Of a stretch of DNA of 64,000 nt, positions 1-8,728 are shown piece after piece. The DNA is from Propionibacterium sp. (GTDB lineage: Bacteria; Actinomycetota; Actinomycetes; Propionibacteriales; Propionibacteriaceae). How positions within the stretch are numbered: the stretch's first letter is position 1; every line of letters starts with the position of its first letter. The notes under the pieces were generated by a model, which was not told where the DNA came from, ran no database searches, and saw only the letters and a program-made list of their open reading frames with translations. Where the stretch lies: positions 124,001 to 188,000 of the forward strand of contig JAAYVB010000001.1 of the NCBI GenBank assembly GCA_012517405.1. The letters run 5' to 3'. A program made the position numbers and the translations under genes.

Positions 1-464
1 AGGTCGACCCCGCCGACGGGATCGCCTTCGATCGTGCGCTGACCGGAATCGCTAAGACCCTGCCGACCCAGCCCGATCCGCTGTTCGGCAGCGACTTGGA
101 TCGTCGTCGCGCCGCTGCCGTCGGAATCCTGGCGAGACAAGCCTTCGGTCAGGACGCGCTGCCCAGCCACACCCTGGTCGTCCACATCAATGCCGACGAT
201 CCCGCGCTCAGCCCGGCCATCAGCACCTCTGAGAATGCGCGGGCTGCCACCGAGAACACCGGAACGCCTGCGCCGGCCACCGGCGTCGCGCGGGTCGAAG
301 GTTGGGGACCATTGCTGACCGAGCGACTCCCCCAGTTCCTGGCGGAGTCGAATGTCATCGTGAAGCCGATCCTGGATCCCGGGCAGCTGCAAGCATCGGA
401 CTGCTACGAGACTCCCGATCGGATGAGGTTCGCAATCGAACAGCGCAATCGCGTCCAGCGGTAG
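1..464 (+). pseudogene. 3' part of a DUF222 (13E12-type) protein lacking its HNH module
   Basis: The frame is open from the window edge (first full codon at 3), so the gene begins outside. The last residues, around VIVKPILDPGQ and CYETPDRMRF, match the segment of DUF222/13E12 proteins that sits immediately before the HNH endonuclease module. In complete members this is followed by an RD-x-C-x-FP-x-C run and the HNH histidines. Here a TAG stop follows AIEQRNRVQR and no HNH signature is present. I therefore read it as a truncated copy, or a family member that has lost the nuclease. DUF222-HNH genes are multicopy in actinobacteria and their role is not established. The family call rests on motif memory only. 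Confidence 0.6.
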
Positions 465-471
465 GGAGAAG

Positions 472-506
472 CGGCGGCCCGCAAGCGCAATGCCTGCGGG
501 CCGCCG
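472..506. terminator. Hairpin between convergent gene ends
   Basis: A perfect 12-bp inverted repeat (472-483 with 495-506) with an 11-nt loop lies between the stop of the DUF222 gene and the stop of pnp. There is no clear T tract on either side. It probably acts as a bidirectional terminator or 3' stabiliser. Confidence 0.65.
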
Positions 507-530
507 TTCGGTAACTCAGAGGAAGCGAGC

Positions 531-2750
531 TCAGTTCTGCTCGGAGGTCTTCTCCTCGGATTCCTCGATCACCGGGACGAGCGAGAGCTTGCCACGGTCA
601 TCGATGTCGCTGATCTCGACCTGGAGCTTCTGGCCGACGCTCACCACGTCCTCCACGTTCTCCACGCGCTGGCCGCCGTTCAGCTGGCGCATCTTCGAGA
701 TGTGCAGCAGGCCGTCCTTGCCGGGCAGCAGCGAGACGAACGCGCCAAAGGTGGTCAGCTTGACCACGGTGCCGAGGTAACGCTCGCCCTTCTCCGGCAT
801 GGTCGGGTTGGCGATCGCATTGATCATCTGGCGGGCCAGCTCGGCGGCCTCACCGCTGGTGGCACCGATGAAGATGGTGCCGTCCTCCTCGATGGAGATG
901 TTGGCGCCGGTGTCGTCCTGGATCTGGTTGATGACCTTGCCCTTGGGGCCGATGACCTCGCCGATCTTCTCGACCGGGATGTGCACGGTGATGATCCGCG
1001 GCGCGTTGACGCTCATCTCGTCGGGTGTGTCAATGGCTTCATTCATCACGCCGAGGATGGTGGTGCGAGCGTCCTTGGCCTGCAGCAGCGCTGCGGCCAG
1101 CACGTCCGAAGGAATGCCATCGAGCTTGGTATCGAGCTGCAGCGCAGTGATGAACTCCGACGTACCCGCGACCTTGAAGTCCATATCGCCCAGGGCATCC
1201 TCAGCGCCCAGGATGTCGGTCAGCGCCAGGTAGTGAGTCTGACCGGACTCGTCGGTCTCGCTCATCAAGCCCATGGCGATGCCGGCCACCGACGCGCGCA
1301 GCGGCACACCGGCATTGAGCAGAGCCAGCGTGGACGCGCAGACCGAGCCCATCGAGGTCGATCCGTTGGAGCCGATGGCCTCGGAAACCTCGCGAATCGC
1401 GTAGGGGAACTCCTCGCGGCTCGGCAGCACCGGAACGATGGCCCGCTCGGCAAGTGCGCCGTGGCCGATCTCGCGGCGCTTCGGCGAACCGACGCGGCCG
1501 GTCTCACCGGTCGAGTACGGCGGCATGTCGTACTGGTGCATGTAGCGCTTCGAGGTGACAGCGCTCAAGGTGTCAAGCTTCTGCTCCATGTCGAGCATGT
1601 TCAAGGTGGTGATGCCCAGCACCTGGGTCTCACCGCGCTGGAACAGCGAGCTGCCGTGGACCCGCGGAATGATGCCGACCTCGCTCGACAAGGGGCGGAT
1701 GTCCTTGGGGCCACGGCCGTCGATGCGCTTGCCGTCGCGCAGCACACGACCACGGACGATCTTCTTCTGCATCGACTTGAAGGCCGCCGAGATCTCGCCC
1801 TCGCGGCCCTCGAACGCCTCGTTGTTGTTCATCTGATCGAGGATCGAATGCTTGAGGTCCTTCTCAGCAGCCTGACGATCGAGCTTGTCGGCGATCTGTT
1901 CGATGCGATCGAGCTCTTCCTGGCCCAAGACCAGAACCTGCTCGTAGACGTCGTCCTCGTACTCCTTGAAGACCGGGTAGGGGTAGGTCTCCTTGTCGAT
2001 CTGCTGGGCCAGCTCGGCCTGAGCGTCGCACAGCACCTTGATGAACGGCTTGGCAGCTTCCAGGCCACCGGCCACCACGTCTTCGGTGGGGGCGGTCTTG
2101 CCCGAGCGCACCAGGTTCCAGGTCGCCTCAGTACCGCCGGCCTCGACCATCATGATGGCCACGTCGCCGTCGGCCAGCACTCGTCCGGCGACCACCATCG
2201 AGAAGGTAGCGCCCTGCTCCTGCTCGACGGTCGGGAAACAGACCCACTGCTCGTCGATCAACGCGACGCGCACGGCACCGATCGGGCCGTGGAACGGAAG
2301 GCCGGCGATCTGGGTAGACATGGATGCGGCATTGATCGCCACCACGTCGTACTCGACCTGCGGGTTGAGTGCCAGCACGGTCACCACGACCTGGACCTCG
2401 TTGCGCAGACCCTTGACGAACGCCGGACGCAGCGGCCGATCGATCAGGCGGCAGGCCAGGATCGCGTTCTCGCTGGGACGGCCCTCGCGGCGGAAGAACG
2501 AACCGGGGATGCGTCCCACGGCGTACATCTTCTCTTCGACGTCAACGGTCAGCGGGAAGAAGTCAATGGACTCGCGCGGAGATTTCTGCGCAGCGGTGGC
2601 CGACAGCAGCATCGTGTCGCCATCCAGGTAGACCGCGGCAGCGCCGTCGGCCTGCTGAGCCAGCACACCGGCCTCGAAACGCACGACATGTTTGCCGAAC
2701 GTCCCGTTGTCGATGATCGCCTCAGCGAATTTGAGGTTTTCACCCTCCAT
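531..2750 (-). CDS. pnp: Polyribonucleotide nucleotidyltransferase (PNPase)
   Basis: A 739-residue phosphorolytic 3'-5' exoribonuclease and RNA tailing enzyme of the cytoplasm. Two RNase PH-type halves are visible: the N-terminal one has [20 protein letters not shown], the second has [23 protein letters not shown] domain ([15 protein letters not shown], about residues 595-655) and an S1 domain ([20 protein letters not shown], about 660-730) follow. The frame is open further upstream, but ATG at 2750 is preceded by AGGAGAGG at good spacing and starts the conserved [13 protein letters not shown]. In actinobacteria the enzyme has also been called guanosine pentaphosphate synthetase I. It follows rpsO, the classical arrangement, with a structured leader between them. 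Confidence 0.97.
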   Translation of the reverse strand: MEGENLKFAEAIIDNGTFGKHVVRFEAGVLAQQADGAAAVYLDGDTMLLSATAAQKSPRESIDFFPLTVDVEEKMYAVGRIPGSFFRREGRPSENAILACRLIDRPLRPAFVKGLRNEVQVVVTVLALNPQVEYDVVAINAASMSTQIAGLPFHGPIGAVRVALIDEQWVCFPTVEQEQGATFSMVVAGRVLADGDVAIMMVEAGGTEATWNLVRSGKTAPTEDVVAGGLEAAKPFIKVLCDAQAELAQQIDKETYPYPVFKEYEDDVYEQVLVLGQEELDRIEQIADKLDRQAAEKDLKHSILDQMNNNEAFEGREGEISAAFKSMQKKIVRGRVLRDGKRIDGRGPKDIRPLSSEVGIIPRVHGSSLFQRGETQVLGITTLNMLDMEQKLDTLSAVTSKRYMHQYDMPPYSTGETGRVGSPKRREIGHGALAERAIVPVLPSREEFPYAIREVSEAIGSNGSTSMGSVCASTLALLNAGVPLRASVAGIAMGLMSETDESGQTHYLALTDILGAEDALGDMDFKVAGTSEFITALQLDTKLDGIPSDVLAAALLQAKDARTTILGVMNEAIDTPDEMSVNAPRIITVHIPVEKIGEVIGPKGKVINQIQDDTGANISIEEDGTIFIGATSGEAAELARQMINAIANPTMPEKGERYLGTVVKLTTFGAFVSLLPGKDGLLHISKMRQLNGGQRVENVEDVVSVGQKLQVEISDIDDRGKLSLVPVIEESEEKTSEQN

Positions 2751-3095
2751 GAAATTGTGTCCTCTCCTATGTTCAGGCAGACGCTGCCCACGTCGCGCGG
2801 GCGCGTCTTCGGTAAGGACGCAAGAAACCACCGGAGGATTCCGGTCTCGACTGCCGGTCTTCGATCGAGGTCATCGGGATCACCCATTCGGCGGCCCGAT
2901 GACCACTACCGAGGACCAACAATCCCTGGTCTTCTCGCGTCGTGGTGCTGCCCTTCGAGCAGCGGGAATGTGAAGTTTTCTCCAGATTCAATGATGCCGG
3001 GATGGGACAAGGAATGCACGTCCGCCGCCGCGCTTGAAGATGACAAAACGGGGAGTCGCCGCTGTGGGCTTCTCCCCGTGTGTCCCGCTACGACG
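2751..3095 (-). promoter_or_regulatory. pnp leader / rpsO-pnp intergenic region with two hairpins
   Basis: This 345-nt gap has no convincing gene. Besides the rpsO terminator it holds two inverted repeats upstream of pnp: ACCGGA 2830-2835 with TCCGGT 2840-2845, and a perfect 10-bp GGTCATCGGG 2869-2878 with CCCGATGACC 2895-2904. In enterobacteria and Streptomyces the rpsO-pnp spacer forms a stem cut by RNase III, through which PNPase controls its own message. I infer a similar role from position and structure. Confidence 0.5.
3045..3079 (-). terminator. Rho-independent terminator after rpsO
   Basis: On the minus strand the stem ACGGGGAG (right arm at 3072-3079) pairs with CTCCCCGT (3048-3055) and is followed directly by TTTTG. 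It lies 17 nt past the rpsO stop. Some read-through into pnp is likely, as in other rpsO-pnp loci. Confidence 0.75.
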
Positions 3096-3359
3096 TCACC
3101 GGCGAAGGCCGAGACGCGCGATGAGTGCGCGGTAATGGTCGATGTCTTCCTTGGCCACGTAGTTCAGCAGCCGGCGACGCTGACCAACCATCAGCATCAG
3201 ACCCCGGCGGCTGTGGTGGTCACCCTTGTGAATCTTGAGGTGTTCGGTCAGATGGGCGATGCGGGCAGTCAGCAGCGCAATCTGCACGTCCGGAGAGCCG
3301 GTGTCACCAGGATGCGTGGCGTACTCTTCGATAATCTTCTTTTTGGTCTCAGCGTCCAT
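3096..3359 (-). CDS. rpsO: 30S ribosomal protein S15
   Basis: An 87-residue S15, which binds the central domain of 16S rRNA early in small-subunit assembly. Conserved features include the N-terminal [20 protein letters not shown] and the [18 protein letters not shown] helix. The frame extends 29 codons upstream, but ATG at 3359 gives the canonical length and has GAGAGG before it. It sits between ribF (upstream on the same strand) and pnp (downstream), the standard order. A GC hairpin lies in its leader. Confidence 0.97.
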   Translation of the reverse strand: MDAETKKKIIEEYATHPGDTGSPDVQIALLTARIAHLTEHLKIHKGDHHSRRGLMLMVGQRRRLLNYVAKEDIDHYRALIARLGLRR

Positions 3360-3387
3360 AATCAGCCTCTCCAGCTCGTTGCGCGGT

Positions 3388-3415
3388 GCCCCCGGTGCAG
3401 GTTGCGAGTGGGGGC
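3388..3415 (-). promoter_or_regulatory. Hairpin in the rpsO leader
   Basis: GCCCCC (3388-3393) pairs with GGGGGC (3410-3415), 28 nt before the rpsO start. S15 represses its own translation through mRNA leader structures in several bacteria, so this stem is a candidate operator. That role is inference. Confidence 0.35.
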
Positions 3416-3490
3416 TCTTGGACATCCGCGGCCGATCTAACGGCAACCTGGCAAAGATAGCACAGCCGGGCCGGCGATCTCGAACCGGGC

Positions 3491-4405
3491 TCAGTCGATC
3501 CCCAGCACCACCCGGGTGGCGGCTACGTCCTTGTTCATCTGCTCGATCAGCTCATCGATCGAACCAAAACGCACCTGACCACGCAGATGCTCGACGAACT
3601 CCACCGCGATGTTGATGCCGTAGAGCTCGAGATCGGTGCGGTCCAACACATAGGATTCGACGCGCCGCTCGACGCCGTCGAAGGTCGGGTTGGTGCCAAC
3701 GCTGATCGCGGCCGGCATCCGTATTGCCGACGGCTGGTCGAGCCTGCGCAACCAGCCCGCGTAGACGCCATCGGCGGGTGTGGCCAGGTCTGCAGCGACC
3801 GGAAGATTCGCGGTCGGGAAGCCGAGCTCGCGGCCGCGCTGATCACCGACCACCACCACCCCGCTCAGCCGGAAGAGTCTGCCCAGATGACGAGCTGCAG
3901 CAGCAACGTCGCCGGTCGCCAGTGCCGAACGCACGAACGATGAGCAGGTGCGCTCGGAGTCGATGCTGACCAGATGAATGATGTCGACATCGAAGCGACC
4001 CTTGCCGAACTCGCGCATCATTTGGGGGGTACCTGCGGCACGGTTGCCGAAGGTGAAGTTCTCCCCCACCACGACGACCGCGGGGTTGAGCGGTCCCAAG
4101 ATGGTGTCCACGAACTTCTGCGGTGACCAGGCCGCGACATCACGGGTGAACTGAACGACTCGGACCTCGTCGGCGCCGTAGCGGCGAAGCAGGTCGATGC
4201 GGTCCGACAGTGAGGTCAGCAGCAACGGCTGATGACCGGGGGCCACCACGCTCATGGGGTGCGGCCAGAAGGTGACGACGATGACCTGCAGCGGTTCGCG
4301 CTCGGTGCCCAGTTCCTGGGCGTGCTCCACGGCCGTGCGCAGCAGCTGTTGGTGCCCCGTATGTACACCATCGAAGTTTCCGATGGCTACCACACTTCGT
4401 CGCAT
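3491..4405 (-). CDS. ribF: Bifunctional riboflavin kinase / FAD synthetase
   Basis: A 304-residue enzyme that phosphorylates riboflavin to FMN and adenylylates FMN to FAD. The N-terminal nucleotidyltransferase domain shows the [11 protein letters not shown] signature near residue 10. The C-terminal flavokinase domain shows [12 protein letters not shown] and the late ESYVLD region. The start is ATG at 4405 with AGGAGCG upstream; a longer start at 4423 is less likely. It lies between truB and rpsO, as in many actinobacteria, although a DUF308 gene and marC now separate it from truB. Confidence 0.95.
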   Translation of the reverse strand: MRRSVVAIGNFDGVHTGHQQLLRTAVEHAQELGTEREPLQVIVVTFWPHPMSVVAPGHQPLLLTSLSDRIDLLRRYGADEVRVVQFTRDVAAWSPQKFVDTILGPLNPAVVVVGENFTFGNRAAGTPQMMREFGKGRFDVDIIHLVSIDSERTCSSFVRSALATGDVAAAARHLGRLFRLSGVVVVGDQRGRELGFPTANLPVAADLATPADGVYAGWLRRLDQPSAIRMPAAISVGTNPTFDGVERRVESYVLDRTDLELYGINIAVEFVEHLRGQVRFGSIDELIEQMNKDVAATRVVLGID

Positions 4406-4609
4406 ACCCGCTCCTGCTCGCACCGATGGTCCGGCGACTGCAGGACCGCGGTCCAGCTTAATGCCTCAATGGGACCGCTTGGACGCATTCCCAGGTGACT
4501 GATCGAAGGATCAGCTGCCCAATTCGCAACACGCCGAAGAATCTTGCGTCCATACCGCATCTGACAGCCCGTTTCGCGAGCACACAGCGTCTCGCTAGGC
4601 TATCTAGCT

Positions 4610-5209
4610 GTGGAGCTGATCGTTTCGTCCGCCGTGGTCTTCATCTTGATCATGGATCCCTTCGGCAATGTGCCGCTGTTTCTGGCCGCGCTCGCCCATA
4701 CCGCGCCCGAGCGCCGCAGGCGGGTGATCGTCCGCGAACTGCTGATCGCTTTGGGCATCATGCTGGCTTTCCTTTTCGGCGGTCAGGCCTTCATGAGGGT
4801 CTTCCATATCGATGCGCCGGCGTTGACGGTGGCCGGCGGAGTCATCTTGATGCTGATCGCGCTGCGCATGGTCTTCCCGACTCCCGAACGCAATCTGCGC
4901 GAGAAAGCGCCCGACGATGAGCCGTTCATCGTCCCGCTGGCGATCCCCTATGTGGCAGGGCCGTCGTTGCTGGCCATGGTGATCGTGCTGGTCTCAGGCA
5001 ATCCGGATGCGCTGCCGAGTTACCTGGTCGCACTGGTACTGGCCTGGCTGGGCTCGGCTCTGGTGCTCTACTTCAGCCACGGCCTGAACCGGGTGCTCGG
5101 CCCCAAGACATTGCTGGCCGTGGAACGGCTGATGGGCATGGTGCTGGTCATCGTGGCCACTCAGATGACACTCGAAGGAGTGGCCGAATTCTTCCAGATC
5201 GTCCGCTGA
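4610..5209 (+). CDS. MarC family integral membrane protein
   Basis: A 199-residue, strongly hydrophobic protein with about six membrane segments. The N-terminal FILIMDPFGNVPLFLAAL is characteristic of MarC (UPF0056). The family was once tied to multiple antibiotic resistance, but that was not borne out, and its substrate is unknown. The start is GTG at 4610. It is on the plus strand inside an otherwise minus-strand translation cluster, and its end converges with a DUF308 gene across a strong hairpin. It looks like a local insertion between ribF and truB. Confidence 0.88.
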   Translation: MELIVSSAVVFILIMDPFGNVPLFLAALAHTAPERRRRVIVRELLIALGIMLAFLFGGQAFMRVFHIDAPALTVAGGVILMLIALRMVFPTPERNLREKAPDDEPFIVPLAIPYVAGPSLLAMVIVLVSGNPDALPSYLVALVLAWLGSALVLYFSHGLNRVLGPKTLLAVERLMGMVLVIVATQMTLEGVAEFFQIVR

Positions 5210-5221
5210 CCGACCGGCCGG

Positions 5222-5255
5222 TGGGTGCCGAACCGCATTCTCGGCTCGGCACCCA
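5222..5255. terminator. Bidirectional terminator hairpin
   Basis: A perfect 10-bp inverted repeat, TGGGTGCCGA (5222-5231) with TCGGCACCCA (5246-5255), separates the convergent stops of the marC-family gene and the DUF308 gene. T tracts are weak. Confidence 0.65.
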
Positions 5256-5279
5256 ACCATCAACCGGTCGATCTGAAAA

Positions 5280-5825
5280 CTACAGTTGGCTACCCACGCG
5301 CCGGGCGCCGATCATCAAAGCGATTCCGGCCACGGTGCAGAAGATACCCCAGACGATGGCGAGCCAACCCAGCAGGAACGCCAGCGACAGCGCCGCTTCG
5401 GCGGGATTCGCCACGAAGATCGCACCCGCGATGACCAGCAGCACGCCGGAAACCACGACCCACCACTTATGGTTGCCGGGCAACGAGAAGCCACCGGCGA
5501 AAACGAAGACGCCGTGGACGATCAGCCAAATCCCCAGTACCCAAGTGAGCACGGCAGCCGACATGAACGGATTGAAGACCACGATGATTCCGGCGACAAT
5601 TCCGAGGATTCCGGAGAAAATCAGCCATCCGCGGCCCTGGACCCCAGCCGATGTGGCGCCCAATGCCAGCTCTCCGATGCCGTCCACCAGCGCATAGATG
5701 CCCCAGACGAGGGCGAATGCTGCGACAGTCAGTCCTGGCCAGGCGAGCACGATCGCCCCCAGGACGATGGCGAGCGCCCCCTGCCCGATCAACACCCACG
5801 CTGCTTGCTTTCCCAGCAATTCCAT
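5280..5825 (-). CDS. DUF308 / HdeD-like membrane protein
   Basis: A 181-residue protein made almost wholly of paired hydrophobic segments, about six in all, with the pattern WVLGIWLIVHGVFVFAGG seen in HdeD/DUF308 proteins. Family members are small inner-membrane proteins; E. coli HdeD is linked to acid resistance, but no biochemical activity is settled. ATG at 5825 has a strong AAGGAG upstream and begins MELLGKQAAWVL; the longer frame adds a non-hydrophobic tail with no support. It follows truB by 66 nt on the same strand and could be co-transcribed. Confidence 0.85.
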   Translation of the reverse strand: MELLGKQAAWVLIGQGALAIVLGAIVLAWPGLTVAAFALVWGIYALVDGIGELALGATSAGVQGRGWLIFSGILGIVAGIIVVFNPFMSAAVLTWVLGIWLIVHGVFVFAGGFSLPGNHKWWVVVSGVLLVIAGAIFVANPAEAALSLAFLLGWLAIVWGIFCTVAGIALMIGARRVGSQL

Positions 5826-5891
5826 TGCAACTCCTTTGATGAGGTGGCGCTCGTCCGCGGTGTTTTTCTGCCGGCGGCTGAACGCTGACAC

Positions 5892-6764
5892 TCAGACAAA
5901 CACCGCGACCGGTCGGCTGCATTCCCCATCCGGACGATAGAGCGCCAATAATTCCCCCGACGGCCCGATAATACCGGTTACCGCGGCGGGTACCTGGGTG
6001 TCCAACGCTCGTCCAAAACCGACATCGCGCGCACCGGCTTCGTCGATCTCGACCACCGGAAAGCTCAGCCTTGCCGCCTCGGCCATGCTCATCAGCGGGG
6101 TTTCGGCGGTCAGCGAGTCCAGTGCGACGGCGTCGTCCAGCAGATAGCGTCCGATCCGGGTGCGCCGCAACATCGTCAGATGCCCGCCCACCCCCAGCGC
6201 ATCGCCGAGATCGCGGGCCAGCGCCCGCACATAGGTGCCCGAGGAACACTCGACCTCGACATCCACATCGAGGTAGCCGGCCACCGGGCGCGCCGCGAGC
6301 ACTTCGAACCGGCCGACGGTCACCTCACGGGTGGCCAGCTGCACGTTCTCACCGGCGCGTGCCCGGGCGTAGGCACGCTTGCCGTCCACCTTGATCGCCG
6401 AAACCGTGCTCGGACGCTGCATGATCGCACCCCGGAAGGCACCCATGGCGACTGCCACCTGAGGCAGCGACAGACTGGACGCGTCTGCTCCCCCGGTCGG
6501 TTCCCCCTCAGCGTCATCGGTCGTGGTGGACGCGCCCAGCCGGATGGTTGCCGAGTACGCCTTGTCATGCAGAGCCAGATGGCCCAACAGCCTGGTGGCC
6601 CGGTTGAGCCCGACGATCAGCACTCCGGTGGCCATCGGGTCCAAGGTGCCCGCGTGGCCGACCTTTCGCGTCCCGAAGACACGGCGGACCCGTCCGACCA
6701 CCTGATGAGAGGTCCATCCGGTGGGCTTGTCGATGATCAGCAGGCCGGAAGCGGTGGCGTTCAC
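5892..6764 (-). CDS. truB: tRNA pseudouridine(55) synthase
   Basis: A 290-residue enzyme that converts U55 of the tRNA T-loop to pseudouridine. The active-site motif GHAGTLDPMATGVL, with its catalytic Asp, is near residue 40; GLLIIDKPTGWTSH opens the protein and SAIKVDGKRAYARAR follows. A C-terminal extension of about 80 residues is in the range of actinobacterial TruB. The start is GTG at 6764 with only a weak GAGATGAG before it. The usual neighbours rbfA and ribF are both nearby, but an ATP-grasp gene intervenes on one side. Confidence 0.95.
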   Translation of the reverse strand: MNATASGLLIIDKPTGWTSHQVVGRVRRVFGTRKVGHAGTLDPMATGVLIVGLNRATRLLGHLALHDKAYSATIRLGASTTTDDAEGEPTGGADASSLSLPQVAVAMGAFRGAIMQRPSTVSAIKVDGKRAYARARAGENVQLATREVTVGRFEVLAARPVAGYLDVDVEVECSSGTYVRALARDLGDALGVGGHLTMLRRTRIGRYLLDDAVALDSLTAETPLMSMAEAARLSFPVVEIDEAGARDVGFGRALDTQVPAAVTGIIGPSGELLALYRPDGECSRPVAVFV

Positions 6765-6845
6765 CTTGAACTCATCTCTCCTCTACGGGCAGGACTGCTG
6801 TGACGGCGCTCGTGAACCTGCATCGCCTTGCCATTCGGCCGACGC

Positions 6846-8045
6846 TCATGCCCGGCGCAGGACGTCGTCGATGAATGCGGTCGCCCGGCCGGCATCGGTG
6901 GTGCGCAGCAGGTAGTACTCGTTGCCCATCTGCGGAACGAAGAGCTCGAGATTGCGCTGGTGGGCAACGATCGCATCGCCGTAGATCTCGGCCAGCCGAT
7001 CGGAGCTCAGCTGGTAGTCGCGATGGTCGCGCCGCGATGCATAGACACAGCGCGCGGGGTCCTGCGTGGCCTGCCGGGCCGCCCCGGTGTCGTGACCACT
7101 CACCACGTCGGCATAGATCTGATAGACATCGGCGTTGCGCGCGTAGTTGTACATGTCGACCGTCACTCCGCCTGCCGGACGCATGTTCACCTCCAGCGCG
7201 ACGAAGTCGCCGACCTCACCCAGACCAGGCTTGGCATCCGACAGCCGGAAGAACTCGAGGTGGAACCAGCGGTTGCGCACCCCGAAAGCCTTCAGCACGC
7301 GCTGTCCGAGTTCCCGCAGTCTGTCCGGCATCTCGTCGAGCACCTGATAGGCCAGGTCGAGGTCGTTCAGCACGATGTCCATGATGGACGGCGGCCACAG
7401 CGTCGCGGCCTCGAAGACCGGCACCGAGTCGTGGTCGACGATACCGTCGTAGCTGATGATGTCGCCGGTGACGAACTCCTCCATCACCATCGGCCCATCG
7501 GCCGGCTCGGAACAGAAACCGGCCAGCTCGGCGTCATCGCGCAGCTGGTAGGTGTGGGTCGCACCCATTCCGAATTCGGGTTTCACGATGACCGGGTAGC
7601 CGACCTGGGCAACGAACTCCTGCGCCGCCTCCAGGGTCGTGATCCTGATCTGTCTGGCCGTGGGAACCCCGGCACGCAGATAGACCTGCTTCATGTCGAC
7701 CTTGGAGCGGATCTCATTGACCTTCTCGGCCCGGCGTCCGGTGTGGATATTGAAGTCGGTGCGCAGCCTGGCGTCGAGTTGCAGCCAGTACTCGTTGTTC
7801 GACTCCACCCAGTCGACACGACCATGGCGGGCGATCAGATGCGCCATCGCCCGATAGACCCGGTTGTAGTCCTCCAGGGAATCCACCCGGTAGTACTCGG
7901 TCAGCGCCGCCGTCAGCCCGTTCGGGAGTTCGTCGTAGGGCGCGTCGCCGATCGCCAACACGGTGACCCCGGAGGCGGCCAGCCGCTCGCAGAAATAAAC
8001 GTTCGTCGGCGGATATGCGGGGGAAATGTAGACGAAGGTGGTCAT
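6846..8045 (-). CDS. ATP-grasp domain protein of unknown substrate
   Basis: A 399-residue protein with ATP-grasp features: a Rossmann-like start TTFVYISPAYPPTNVYF, the ATP-binding lysine segment YPVIVKPEFGMGATHTY, and a metal-binding ALEVNMRPAGG segment near residue 290. It resembles stand-alone proteins often annotated as carbamoyl-phosphate synthase large-subunit-like. The fold implies ATP-driven ligation of a carboxylate to an amine or thiol, but I cannot name the substrate. ATG at 8045 has GAAGGGA upstream; a longer frame to 8165 crosses the hairpin at 8096-8134 and is rejected. It sits between rbfA and truB with no obvious partner gene. Confidence 0.8.
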   Translation of the reverse strand: MTTFVYISPAYPPTNVYFCERLAASGVTVLAIGDAPYDELPNGLTAALTEYYRVDSLEDYNRVYRAMAHLIARHGRVDWVESNNEYWLQLDARLRTDFNIHTGRRAEKVNEIRSKVDMKQVYLRAGVPTARQIRITTLEAAQEFVAQVGYPVIVKPEFGMGATHTYQLRDDAELAGFCSEPADGPMVMEEFVTGDIISYDGIVDHDSVPVFEAATLWPPSIMDIVLNDLDLAYQVLDEMPDRLRELGQRVLKAFGVRNRWFHLEFFRLSDAKPGLGEVGDFVALEVNMRPAGGVTVDMYNYARNADVYQIYADVVSGHDTGAARQATQDPARCVYASRRDHRDYQLSSDRLAEIYGDAIVAHQRNLELFVPQMGNEYYLLRTTDAGRATAFIDDVLRRA

Positions 8046-8095
8046 CGGATCCCTTCTCAGCTCGGTGGGGGTGAGGTCGTGCCTCATCAAGTCAA

Positions 8096-8134
8096 GAGGT
8101 TCCGCAGCGGAGCATCGTCGCGCTGCGGAACCTC
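8096..8134 (-). terminator. Perfect 14-bp hairpin between rbfA and the ATP-grasp gene
   Basis: GAGGTTCCGCAGCG (8096-8109) pairs perfectly with CGCTGCGGAACCTC (8121-8134) around an 11-nt loop. On the minus strand it follows rbfA by about 55 nt and lies about 50 nt before the ATP-grasp start. The downstream TTGACTT is only a weak T tract. It probably ends the rimP-to-rbfA transcript, or attenuates expression of the ATP-grasp gene. Confidence 0.6.
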
Positions 8135-8189
8135 CTGCGGCCTTCTCCCGGCCAGAACCGGGCATCGGGCGGGGCCTACGCCAGGGGTA

Positions 8190-8648
8190 TTACTCGTCGG
8201 CAGGTTCTACCGGCTTCTTGTAGGGGTCGGCCTCGCCGGCGAATGCGGAGCCCTCGCGCTCCTTGGCCAGCTCGGCGTCTGCCGCCTGCACGCGGGCGAG
8301 CAGGTCTTCCATCTCCTGGGCGGTCTTCTCGCTGGCGTCCGGGACGAAGGTCAGTGTGGGAGTGAACTTCAGCCCGAGTTGCTGCCCGATGGTGGTGCGC
8401 AGCAGGCCCTTGGCCGATTCCAGCGCGGTCGCGGTGTCGCTCACCCCGCCTGCGGCATCGGCCTCGCGGCCGTCCAGCGAACGCCCGAGATCGGTGTAGA
8501 AGACGGTCGCCTCGCGGCCATCGCCAGTGAGCCGCACATCGGTGATGGTGACGAATCCGAGTCGCGGATCCTTGACACGGCGCCCCAGCATCTCGGCGAT
8601 GATCCGCTGGATTTGATCCTCAAGCTTGGCGATTCGTGGATTAGCCAT
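8190..8648 (-). CDS. rbfA: Ribosome-binding factor A
   Basis: A 152-residue KH-like 30S maturation factor acting on the 5' end of 16S rRNA. RRVKDPRLGFVTITDVRLTG near residues 23-42 is diagnostic. Compared with the typical form there is a short charged insertion (about DGREADAAGG) and an acidic C-terminal tail. ATG at 8648 has GGGAGGGAAA upstream. It follows infB across an 80-nt gap that holds a strong hairpin. Confidence 0.95.
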   Translation of the reverse strand: MANPRIAKLEDQIQRIIAEMLGRRVKDPRLGFVTITDVRLTGDGREATVFYTDLGRSLDGREADAAGGVSDTATALESAKGLLRTTIGQQLGLKFTPTLTFVPDASEKTAQEMEDLLARVQAADAELAKEREGSAFAGEADPYKKPVEPADE

Positions 8649-8674
8649 TTTCCCTCCCGATAAGATGATGCGGA

Positions 8675-8709
8675 TTGCGGGCGGAAGACGCTATGTCTTC
8701 CGCCCGCAA
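8675..8709 (-). terminator. Perfect 15-bp hairpin between infB and rbfA
   Basis: TTGCGGGCGGAAGAC (8675-8689) pairs perfectly with GTCTTCCGCCCGCAA (8695-8709) around a 5-nt loop. It lies 20 nt past the infB stop and 27 nt before the rbfA start, with no T tract. It may be an intra-operon attenuator or an mRNA processing/stability element rather than a full terminator. Confidence 0.55.
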
Positions 8710-8728
8710 CCGTTAGTGATTCAGTGGA

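Noticed and set aside
702..3440. A 912-codon plus-strand open frame over pnp and rpsO
   Set aside because: Exactly antisense to two well conserved genes; no family signature. A GC-rich shadow.
6828..8663. A 611-codon plus-strand open frame over the ATP-grasp and rbfA genes
   Set aside because: Antisense to genes with clear motifs; composition typical of shadow frames.
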